Notes under the pieces: model-generated | Told to the model about the DNA's origin: nothing | The model's input: the letters and a program-made list of their open reading frames with translations, nothing else | Databases searched by the model: none | In this document: positions 44,588 to 51,483 of the stretch, one piece after another | Layout: each line of letters opens with the position of its first letter | How positions within the stretch are numbered: the stretch's first letter is position 1 | Translations under genes and position numbers: made by a program | Assembly: GCF_938030755.1 (NCBI RefSeq) | Contig: NZ_CALHIF010000022.1 | Coordinates: forward strand, 17,254-81,253 | Length of the DNA stretch: 64,000 bases | Origin: an uncultured Granulicatella sp. | GTDB lineage: Bacteria > Bacillota > Bacilli > Lactobacillales > Aerococcaceae | Direction: 5' to 3'

Positions 44588-45558
44588 TAGCTCTTCTCCT
44601 TTTTGGCGAGCGACTGAATCCAGACCGCTTGCGCTCCTTTTTTCATGAATTGTTCTTGTAAATGAAGGGCGTCGTTCTCTGTAGCTACAAGGGCAATCAT
44701 ACAACCGCCTAGGCCACCACCTGTGACTTTTGCCCCGAGTGCATGGTTTTCGTGGGCCGTACTGACGAGGGCTTCAATGATATCATGAGAAACCCCTAAT
44801 TTTTTCAGACGATCGTGATTAGAAGTCATTAGCTGGCCGAGCTTTAGAGGATCTTTGGTTTCGATGGCGGTCTTTGTATCTTGTACGATGGCGCCAATCG
44901 ATTGCACCGCGTCTGAACCTGTTTCGTTAGTGGTAGGGTCGATGATGCGTTCTTGCAAAGTACTTACATGATGGACCGCTTGCTTTGTATTCCCGGTCAC
45001 ACCTGAATCTGCGATGACGAGATACGCTGGCATATCGAGTTCAAGCGTCTGAAGTTCTTGTTCCTTTTGGAAAAAGACCGGACGAGTGCCACTCGTTGTA
45101 GCTGTATCGACACCGCTTGGATTGCCATGCGAAATGGTTTCCGCGCCTTGAACGATGTCCCATAAAGTGGCATCGGATAAAGACGTATTAAAAAAATCAA
45201 AAATGGCACGCACGACCGCAACGCTTACTGCAGCACTGGATCCCATGCCTCTTTCAGCTGGAATCGTTGACTCGATGGAGAGGACAAAAGCATGACTCGT
45301 GACTTCTTTTGAAGAGGCGAGTAAAAATGCTTTTTGAATCGCAAACTGCAATCCTGCCATTGAAGCAGGCATGCCTTGAAGGTCCCCTGAGTATAGCTCG
45401 CATTCGATTGTTTGCCCTTTGATTGCAGTGACGATATCGGCTTTCACAAACACCGCATTAATGGGTAGTGCAATAGCTGGTTTATGGTAGACGACGGCAT
45501 GTTCACCGGCTAAAATGATTTTTCCATTGGCAAGACCTGTTCCCTTTTGTAGTTTCAT
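44587..45558 (-). CDS. mvaK1: Mevalonate kinase
   Basis: A 323-residue GHMP kinase, first step from mevalonate. Motifs: GKIILAGEHAVVYHKPAIALP, ATP loop PAERGMGSSAAVSVA and C-terminal KVTGGGLGGCMIA. It leads the operon mvaK1-mvaD-mvaK2-fni, the typical order in Gram-positive cocci. HMG-CoA synthase and reductase genes are not in the window. Confidence 0.96.
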   Translation of the reverse strand: MKLQKGTGLANGKIILAGEHAVVYHKPAIALPINAVFVKADIVTAIKGQTIECELYSGDLQGMPASMAGLQFAIQKAFLLASSKEVTSHAFVLSIESTIPAERGMGSSAAVSVAVVRAIFDFFNTSLSDATLWDIVQGAETISHGNPSGVDTATTSGTRPVFFQKEQELQTLELDMPAYLVIADSGVTGNTKQAVHHVSTLQERIIDPTTNETGSDAVQSIGAIVQDTKTAIETKDPLKLGQLMTSNHDRLKKLGVSHDIIEALVSTAHENHALGAKVTGGGLGGCMIALVATENDALHLQEQFMKKGAQAVWIQSLAKKEKS

Positions 45559-45590
45559 ACGACATCCCTTTCTTCGTTTTCATTCACATT

Positions 45591-45619
45591 CTACTAGATT
45601 CGTTCCCCTTCGTAAACAA
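45591..45619 (-). promoter_or_regulatory. Candidate mevalonate operon promoter
   Basis: On the minus strand TTGTTT (45619-45614) and TAGTAG (45596-45591) with a 17-base spacer, 32 bases before mvaK1. Confidence 0.45.
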
Positions 45620-45735
45620 GCATGCTGATTTCATGGGAAAAACTTAAGATTATAAAGAAACGAATCATAGAAACAGTGTGCTACTTATGGTACAATTCAA
45701 GAATAGTAAACCTGTAACTGAAGGAGACGAATCCG

Positions 45736-46659
45736 TTGAGAGAAAACGAGACGTATTATCAGATTCAAAGAAGTGAGTGGAGCCAATATAAAGGCATGCA
45801 TCCATTCACGATGACAAGCGCTGAGTTACAGCACTTAACGTCACTAAATGACCGCATTTCCCTACAAGACGTGCAAGAAGTGTATGTGCCGATGCTGGAT
45901 TATTTTGATGTATACTTTAAAAAACATATTGAATTACATACTGAGGAGCAACAGTTTCTGAATCAACAGAAGAAGACTGTGCCGTTTATTATCGGGGTTT
46001 CTGGGAGTGTAGCCGTTGGGAAGAGTACGACTGCCCGCTTGATGCAAACGATGCTGCAACAACGCTACCCGGATAAACGCGTGTTTCTAATGACGACAGA
46101 CGGATTCTTACTACCGACTCAGGAGCTGATTAATCGCGGAATCTTAGATCGTAAAGGGTTCCCGGAAAGTTACGACATGGAAGCTCTCGTTCATTTTTTA
46201 CTCGAAGTGAAGACTGGAAATCCAAGCGTGGATGCACCGGTGTATTCGCATGAGATTTACGATATTGTGCCAGGAGAAGTGCAGACAATTGAATCGCCCG
46301 ACATCTTGATTGTTGAGGGGATTAATGTGTTACAACTACCGCCAAATCGTGAAATTTACGTGAGTGATTTCTTCGACTGGTCGATTTTCGTAGATGCCGA
46401 TGCAACACTGATTGAGCAATGGTACTTGGAGCGTTTCGAATTGTTGATGGACCGTGCGAAATCTCAGCCGGATAACTATTACTATCAATATGCGATTGGG
46501 AATCGTGCGGATGCGATTGCGATGGCGAAAGATGTGTGGAAGAAGACTAACCTGAAGAACCTTAAGGACTACATCTTACCAACGAAAACCCGCGCCGACT
46601 TCATCCTACATAAAACAGTGGGACATCACATAGATTTTGTGCAAATTAAAAAATATTAG
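45736..46659 (+). CDS. coaA: Pantothenate kinase (type I)
   Basis: A 307-residue CoaA catalysing the first step of coenzyme A synthesis. Walker A is GVSGSVAVGKSTTARL; TDGFLLPTQEL and KGFPESYDMEAL follow, and the C-terminal LPTKTRADFILHK is standard. It uses a TTG start with AAGGAGA eight bases upstream. Its TAG stop codon is directly fused to the beginning of a family B element. Confidence 0.95.
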   Translation: MRENETYYQIQRSEWSQYKGMHPFTMTSAELQHLTSLNDRISLQDVQEVYVPMLDYFDVYFKKHIELHTEEQQFLNQQKKTVPFIIGVSGSVAVGKSTTARLMQTMLQQRYPDKRVFLMTTDGFLLPTQELINRGILDRKGFPESYDMEALVHFLLEVKTGNPSVDAPVYSHEIYDIVPGEVQTIESPDILIVEGINVLQLPPNREIYVSDFFDWSIFVDADATLIEQWYLERFELLMDRAKSQPDNYYYQYAIGNRADAIAMAKDVWKKTNLKNLKDYILPTKTRADFILHKTVGHHIDFVQIKKY

Positions 46660-46781
46660 GATACGAGACCGAACGCTCAGAAATGGAACGTTGGACCGGA
46701 ACAACGCAAGGGACTCGGAACGAGTCGTGCGGATGTTTCGGGAAACGCACGCCATTTCTGCGAGGTTGACTTCGACTATTT
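46658..46781 (+). repeat. Family B structured element, single copy
   Basis: Begins AGGATACGAG, the first two bases being the AG of the coaA TAG stop. Outer stem CAGAAATGG (46678-46686) with CCATTTCTG (46752-46760). Middle stem CCG-AACA with TGTT-CGG. Core CGCA (46705) with TGCG (46728), and GACTCG (46712) with CGAGTC (46721). The core sequence matches the copies at 30839-31085, while the outer stem is different and still pairs. From 46782 to 46993 I see only short repeats (AGAGTACGGG/AGAGTACATC, 46837-46876) and a likely promoter for the next gene around 46930. Confidence 0.8.
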
Positions 46782-46993
46782 GTACAAAGTCATATTTCTC
46801 TGTTTTTGTAGGTGAAGCGGTACGGGATTCTTAGTAAGAGTACGGGGAATCGTAAGAAAGAGTACATCTGTAATTGCTATAAAAATTGGTATAAAAAGCT
46901 AAAAATACTGTTTAAAACGCGAGATAGTAGTGGTAAAATGTAGGTGTAAAATTGTAGCTTGTAGTATGGTTTCTTTAACAATGAGGTGAGAAC

Positions 46994-47500
46994 ATGTACT
47001 TAAAAAGTGATCAAGAAAAACATCAAAAAATACCGACTTATGGAGCAGCGCTTTACCTATTCATAACTATCCTTGTGCTGAATTTGACTGGTTTACTGCT
47101 GAGTCAGTCAGTGCTCCAGAGTGGACTATTAAAGGGTGAATACAAAGATTTGTTTTATCTGATAGGCATTCTCTTAATGCTCGTTGCAGCGAGAATTCAG
47201 TGGCTCAGCGGGGTGAAATCAGGTGTTAGCACGAGCATCCAAAGCAATGAACTCAAAACGACTGGAATTTATGAGCGCACTCGCAATCCAATTTACTTTT
47301 CGTGGTGGCTCAGCAGCATCGGGATTACCCTAACCATGCATAATATGTGGTTGCTGATTCTGATTCCGATTCAGTGGGTGTTATTAACCGTCGTGATTCG
47401 TATTACCGATGAAAAATGGCTCTACGAACTGCACGGAGAAGCCTATAAGGACTATTGCGCGAGAGTGAATCGATGGATTCCGATTAAGAAAATTAAGTAA
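46994..47500 (+). CDS. Isoprenylcysteine carboxylmethyltransferase-family membrane protein
   Basis: A 168-residue membrane protein with four or five helices. The ICMT/PEMT C-terminal signature reads TTGIYERTRNPIYFSWW, ending in GEAYKDYCARVNRWIP with the preceding acidic EKWL. These proteins use SAM to methylate lipids or lipid-modified substrates; the bacterial substrate is unknown. Ribosome binding site GAGGTGAG. Confidence 0.8.
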   Translation: MYLKSDQEKHQKIPTYGAALYLFITILVLNLTGLLLSQSVLQSGLLKGEYKDLFYLIGILLMLVAARIQWLSGVKSGVSTSIQSNELKTTGIYERTRNPIYFSWWLSSIGITLTMHNMWLLILIPIQWVLLTVVIRITDEKWLYELHGEAYKDYCARVNRWIPIKKIK

Positions 47501-47522
47501 CCAAACTAAACATATTTGTAGA

Positions 47523-47556
47523 AACTAGCCAGTAGCATGTCTATTGGCTAGTTTTT
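47523..47556 (+). terminator. Terminator after the ICMT-family gene
   Basis: AACTAGCCA (47523-47531) pairs with TGGCTAGTT (47545-47553) followed by a T run. Confidence 0.85.
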
Positions 47557-47601
47557 TGTACCTTAATTAAATATGAAAAATATGGGTAAATTTCTAGGAA
47601 A

Positions 47602-47615
47602 TACAGTATACTGTA
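47602..47615. promoter_or_regulatory. Palindrome upstream of the LXG toxin operon
   Basis: TACAGTATACTGTA, a 14-base perfect palindrome 57 bases before the first gene of the toxin module, with a TATACT that could serve as -10. It is a candidate operator. Confidence 0.45.
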
Positions 47616-47671
47616 AACAATATTTTGTGAGTGATAGAAAAGTAGATTGGATTGAGGCAGGGAGAATAATT

Positions 47672-47964
47672 ATGGTTGAAATAAAAGTTGACTTATCAGG
47701 GGAAGGCAAAATTTCTACAGGATTATCAGTAGGAGTGAATCATTAAGAAGTGTCTCAAATATTGTAAAAGATAATCGTACAACTGTGGCGGGTAATAATG
47801 AAGCTAGTCGAGTGATTGATCAATCAAAAATGGTATCTGAAAAGATTGCTCAGGTTATTGCGGATATGTCGAAAAATCTTAATAGCGTAACAAAAGAATT
47901 CAAAGCTGTAGATGATAAAATAGGAAATGAATTTATAAAGACGGAGTTTACATTAAATGGATGA
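47672..47964 (+). pseudogene. Frameshifted T7SS small helical protein (DUF3130/TIGR04197-like, Lap1 candidate)
   Basis: An ATG at 47672 with AGGGAGA upstream encodes 24 residues (MVEIKVDLSGEGKISTGLSV...) and then hits TAA at 47744. A different frame, open from about 47731 to TGA at 47962, continues with a 77-residue helical segment containing DNRTTVAGNNEAS. Joined by a -1 shift they give about 97 residues, the size of DUF3130/Lap1 proteins encoded just before DUF3958 and LXG genes. It overlaps the next gene by eight bases. It could be a real one-base deletion, a sequencing error, or rarely recoding. Confidence 0.7.
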
Positions 47965-48292
47965 AATGAGTCAAAGAAAAGAAAAATTATCATCCGAAAT
48001 GAAACAGATTAAAATAGAAGCGAAAGAAAACGCTGTTCGAAAAGATGAGTTTTTGGAATTCTCAAAACAATCACAGATATTTTTAGAAAAAATGACGGTA
48101 TATCTGAAAGAGTCTAGAGATAGCAAACGAGTTGAGAACTTAATGGAGGAACAAAAGCAGCTTAACCAAGTAGTCAAAAAGCAATTAGCAGACATTGAAA
48201 ATGAACTAGAATTCAAACGGAAAAAGCTTTTACTAGAAAAAGAAGAATTCGATCGATTACATCATAAAAAGGAGGATTTGAATGAGCATTGA
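47957..48292 (+). CDS. DUF3958-like coiled-coil protein (Lap2 candidate) of the LXG module
   Basis: A 111-residue, highly charged, almost entirely helical protein (ELEFKRKKLLLEKEEFDRLHHKKED near the end), with no membrane segment. Size and position, between the small Lap1-like gene and the LXG toxin, match Lap2/DUF3958 proteins. These bind the LXG helices and allow the toxin to reach EssC. It overlaps the upstream frame by eight bases and the toxin by eleven, so translation is coupled. Family call from context and composition. Confidence 0.7.
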   Translation: MDEMSQRKEKLSSEMKQIKIEAKENAVRKDEFLEFSKQSQIFLEKMTVYLKESRDSKRVENLMEEQKQLNQVVKKQLADIENELEFKRKKLLLEKEEFDRLHHKKEDLNEH

Positions 48293-49793
48293 TATGTATC
48301 TTGGAGATTCTGATAGGCAAAATCAGAGTGTTAGCTCAATTATAAAATCAAGAAGTAACCATTATAATAACTTACAAGGGACCTTGGTCCAGTTCAGTAA
48401 TTCCTCTCCTTTTTTATCTGGAGTTACTTACGACTCTGCGAAAAACTATTCCCTGAAAATTTTAATACCACTTATTAAAGCAGGTATGTTATTGGATGAA
48501 GCTGTTAAAGAAAGCTGTGAAGCATTTACTAAAAAATATCGAGAAGAAGTAGACACGGTTGATCTACGAGAATCAGAACTTTTGGATAAAATTAATCGCG
48601 TTGAAATTTTTGCGAATCAAGCAAGAAATCTGATGTCATTAGAGTTTAGAAATGAGCATCCTAATGCAACTTATTTAAGAAATTTACAACGTATTGAAGA
48701 CAATCATCTAGAGACCAAACGATTGTTTGAGGAAAAACTAGCGAAATTAAGAGCTTTTAATAGCAACTCAAGGGCAGTGTTTGCTAAAGCAGATGAACTT
48801 TATCAATTGGTTCAAAAAGGAATTAATGAAGCAACTCATTCATGGAGTGAAGTTGGTCGTAGTTATCTATTAAATGAAAAATCCATAGAAACATGGATGG
48901 AATCAATCAATCAACATTGGATAAACTCTTCATATTATTTGGCTCAAATGGCCGAAATTATGAAAAAAGGGTTAAATATGTCTGAGGACGAGGTTGAAAG
49001 GTTAAAAAGCTATTTGGAAGAGCATCCTAATGTTGCTTTTTATAATGAAGGTATCAATTTGATACAACAATATCAAATAGTCAAGTGGGCTATTGATAAA
49101 TTTATTATTTTTGGCTGGACTACAGTAGAAGAAGTAATCAATAGTTTATTAAAGCAACTAAATACTGCAATTCCTCAAGGTTTGAAGTATTTTAATTTCT
49201 CTATGAATAGCCATATATTTAAGGATATTAGTATTACTTTTGACGCTAGTAAATATACATCAGATCTTGTAAAGTATATGTTGAAAAACATAGGGAAGGG
49301 ATTTGTTCGTGAAGTAGATATTTCTATTGCAAATGTGGCAAAAAGTTTAGGATATTATGTTGGAGACAATGTAGGAAGAGTTTTTACGTATAGTATCTCG
49401 TGGCTCAAATCTGTATTTATAGGGATTGACGTGTATCTAAATTCCTTAGAGGAAAAAATAGGAACAGCGATAGTTCACACGATGACTACAGCAACATTGA
49501 CGAATTTAGGAGTTAATTTAATAAAAGCGGGTATTTCTTGGATATCAAATGCGGCTATGACACCTGAAATTCTGCTTACTGCAACTAAATATTTAGCAAC
49601 ACATCCTGTAGGATGGAGTATTTTAGCAGGTTTTCTAGTTACTTCATTAGTGGAGAATGCTTATAGAAATAACTATCTAAAAATGAAGGATCATGTTGAT
49701 TCGATTGGAAAAGGAATTACTGATTTTTTTGATGCTATCGGTAATTCTGTTGAAAATAATTTACAAAATTTAATTTATAGTTTTGGGTGGTAA
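48282..49793 (+). CDS. LXG-domain type VII secreted toxin, probable membrane-active C-terminus
   Basis: A 503-residue protein. Residues about 1-220 have the helical LXG-type layout (MSIDMYLGDSDRQNQSVSSI and a long helix with WMESINQHWINSSYYLAQM). The C-terminal part (about 360-470) has hydrophobic, glycine-containing segments such as LTNLGVNLIKAGISWISNAA and THPVGWSILAGFLVTSLVENA. This resembles membrane-depolarising LXG toxins (TspA type) more than a nuclease or NADase. No catalytic motif is seen. The next gene is a multi-TM immunity candidate. Codon use is more AT-rich than the housekeeping block. Confidence 0.78.
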   Translation: MSIDMYLGDSDRQNQSVSSIIKSRSNHYNNLQGTLVQFSNSSPFLSGVTYDSAKNYSLKILIPLIKAGMLLDEAVKESCEAFTKKYREEVDTVDLRESELLDKINRVEIFANQARNLMSLEFRNEHPNATYLRNLQRIEDNHLETKRLFEEKLAKLRAFNSNSRAVFAKADELYQLVQKGINEATHSWSEVGRSYLLNEKSIETWMESINQHWINSSYYLAQMAEIMKKGLNMSEDEVERLKSYLEEHPNVAFYNEGINLIQQYQIVKWAIDKFIIFGWTTVEEVINSLLKQLNTAIPQGLKYFNFSMNSHIFKDISITFDASKYTSDLVKYMLKNIGKGFVREVDISIANVAKSLGYYVGDNVGRVFTYSISWLKSVFIGIDVYLNSLEEKIGTAIVHTMTTATLTNLGVNLIKAGISWISNAAMTPEILLTATKYLATHPVGWSILAGFLVTSLVENAYRNNYLKMKDHVDSIGKGITDFFDAIGNSVENNLQNLIYSFGW

Positions 49794-49796
49794 TAA

Positions 49797-50456
49797 ATGA
49801 ATAAATTAACTTTTAAAGATTCGATGTCTACGTGTCACAAAATCGTGACGGACTCAAATGGGAAAAGATACATCATGGACACGAGTACACTTACACCAAA
49901 TGTCCATGGTTTTGGGATTATTCCAAAGCAAGTGAGTGTAGAAATGGTGGAGTTTGGCCATCACGATCAGAATTTTGAATTTAAAACTAAACCGTCACCT
50001 AAGTTTCTAGGTGTGGCAGCCGTAACACAACCGTTAACGACGATACTCTTCAAGGTGCTAGAGGGTGTTTTCTTGAAGTACAATATTCATCAACAAGTAC
50101 TTTTGAAGTGGATAATGTTTGGGGTGTCGATTGCGCTCGCATTTATTCTTGCAAAAGTCTATATTAAGTTGGCTCAAAAGAAAGTCGCAGATAGGGTTTC
50201 GCCGAATGCTAAACGATATATTGCTAAATTTACCTACTGGAAGAAGAGAGACTACTCAAACTGGTTTATGATTCTTCTAATAGCCATTATTTTCTATTTC
50301 TTTTTAAAATCTACTAACGGAACAGAAGGCATTCTTTTAGTTCCTATCACAATATTAGCGCATCTTCTTTTTGTTTTTTGGCTAGGGATGGCTCCAATCG
50401 ACCAAAACTATAATCGAAAGAGAATGCAGCTTGTATCAATAAAAGAAAAAATATAA
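49797..50456 (+). CDS. DUF443-like multi-TM protein, candidate immunity to the LXG toxin
   Basis: A 219-residue protein with a cytoplasmic N-terminal domain (YRI-like opening CHKIVTDSNGKRYIMDTS) and about four or five transmembrane helices. These include LKWIMFGVSIALAFILAKVYI, WFMILLIAIIFYFFL and LLVPITILAHLLFVFWLG. DUF443 proteins (TsaI) protect Staphylococcus aureus from TspA. The gene begins three bases after the toxin stop. Role inferred from position and topology. Confidence 0.65.
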   Translation: MNKLTFKDSMSTCHKIVTDSNGKRYIMDTSTLTPNVHGFGIIPKQVSVEMVEFGHHDQNFEFKTKPSPKFLGVAAVTQPLTTILFKVLEGVFLKYNIHQQVLLKWIMFGVSIALAFILAKVYIKLAQKKVADRVSPNAKRYIAKFTYWKKRDYSNWFMILLIAIIFYFFLKSTNGTEGILLVPITILAHLLFVFWLGMAPIDQNYNRKRMQLVSIKEKI

Positions 50457-50635
50457 AAAAGTTTAAACAACCGTATTAGGATCGATGGTTTATAATTATA
50501 GCGAGAAGATGTAAACTCGTTTTCATGATAGTGCTAGGCGTAGCAGTTATGATATTTTCTAATTAAATAAAACGGTTTCGTACTAAGAGGAGACTATTTT
50601 AATTACCTGTTTAAGTTACAGATATATTTTTAAGT

Positions 50636-50666
50636 TTGACATTTTACTGTAAGATGCTCTCTATAA
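50636..50666 (+). promoter_or_regulatory. Promoter of the DUF4176 gene
   Basis: A perfect TTGACA (50636-50641) and CTATAA (50661-50666) or TCTATA (50660-50665), spacing 19 or 18. The 50457-50695 gap otherwise shows no gene. Confidence 0.6.
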
Positions 50667-50695
50667 CTTTTATTAATTATCGAGGAGGTTAAATA

Positions 50696-50995
50696 ATGAA
50701 TGAAGTATTACCAATTGGATCTATTATCTATTTAAAAGAAGGTCAGCAAAAAGTGATGATTTTAAGTAGAGGTTGCCAATTACAACAAGATAACGAAGTT
50801 GTATTTTTTGGATATTCAGGAGCTGCATATCCTGTTGGATTAAATCCGGAACAGATCTTCTACTTTAATCAAGAAGACATTGATAAAGTAGTATTTCATG
50901 GATATACAGATTTGGATGAAGAACGTTTTGTAGAATTATATAAAAAATGGTTTGAAGAAAACAAAGCGAATTTAAAAATAGGAAAAACACATTAA
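50696..50995 (+). CDS. DUF4176 family protein of the T7SS locus
   Basis: A 99-residue soluble protein beginning LPIGSIIYLKEGQQKVMILSRG and ending around DIDKVVFHGYTDLDEERF, the DUF4176 pattern. Members are common next to esx genes in Firmicutes, but their function is unknown. Its own promoter and AGGAGGT ribosome binding site precede it, and esxA follows with a separate promoter. Confidence 0.82.
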   Translation: MNEVLPIGSIIYLKEGQQKVMILSRGCQLQQDNEVVFFGYSGAAYPVGLNPEQIFYFNQEDIDKVVFHGYTDLDEERFVELYKKWFEENKANLKIGKTH

Positions 50996-51038
50996 TAGAA
51001 ATAACATTGATATACGTCATGAAATATTCATTTATATA

Positions 51039-51067
51039 TTGCTAAATATTTATGAATATGCTACTAT
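51039..51067 (+). promoter_or_regulatory. esxA promoter within a nested inverted repeat
   Basis: TTGCTA (51039-51044) and TACTAT (51062-51067) with a 17-base spacer. ATACGTC/GACGTAT (51012-51018, 51069-51075) and ATATTCAT/ATGAATAT (51024-51031, 51052-51059) form nested arms around it, suggesting an operator. Confidence 0.65.
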
Positions 51068-51113
51068 CGACGTATAAATGTAACAAAAATTTAATTTTAA
51101 GGAGTTCAAGATT

Positions 51114-51407
51114 ATGGGACAAATTAGAGTATCACCAGAAACGTTACAAACACGTGCACGTGAATATAATAAAGCTTCAAACGAAGTGAATAGCATTTTA
51201 TCAAACTTAACTGGTTTACAACAAACATTGGCATCAGAATGGGAAGGTCAAGCTTTCCAAGGTTTTGATCGTCAATTCAATGAACTAAAACCAAAAGTAA
51301 GAGAATTCGCTGAATTATTAGAACAAATCAATTTACAATTAGTAAGTGCTGCTCGTGCGATGGAAGAACACGACCAAGCATTATCTCAAAAATTTGGCTT
51401 AAATTAA
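51114..51407 (+). CDS. esxA: WXG100 family secreted protein EsxA
   Basis: A 97-residue helical hairpin protein with the WXG motif as W43-E44-G45 and a C-terminal helix carrying the YxxxD/E-like secretion region (ARAMEEHDQAL). It is the core secreted substrate and structural component of T7b systems. It has an AAGGAG ribosome binding site. A hairpin follows that may lower transcription of the downstream machinery genes. Confidence 0.96.
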   Translation: MGQIRVSPETLQTRAREYNKASNEVNSILSNLTGLQQTLASEWEGQAFQGFDRQFNELKPKVREFAELLEQINLQLVSAARAMEEHDQALSQKFGLN

Positions 51408-51428
51408 TGGATAGACCATCTATCCTTG

Positions 51429-51455
51429 AAGGTGGGAGAAGATCCCACCTTTTTC
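51429..51455 (+). terminator. Terminator/attenuator between esxA and esaA
   Basis: AAGGTGGGA (51429-51437) pairs with TCCCACCTT (51443-51451), followed by TTTCTATTT. A second small hairpin GGATAG/CTATCC lies at 51409-51425. Confidence 0.8.
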
Positions 51456-51483
51456 TATTTAAAAAATAATAAGGGAGAAGATT

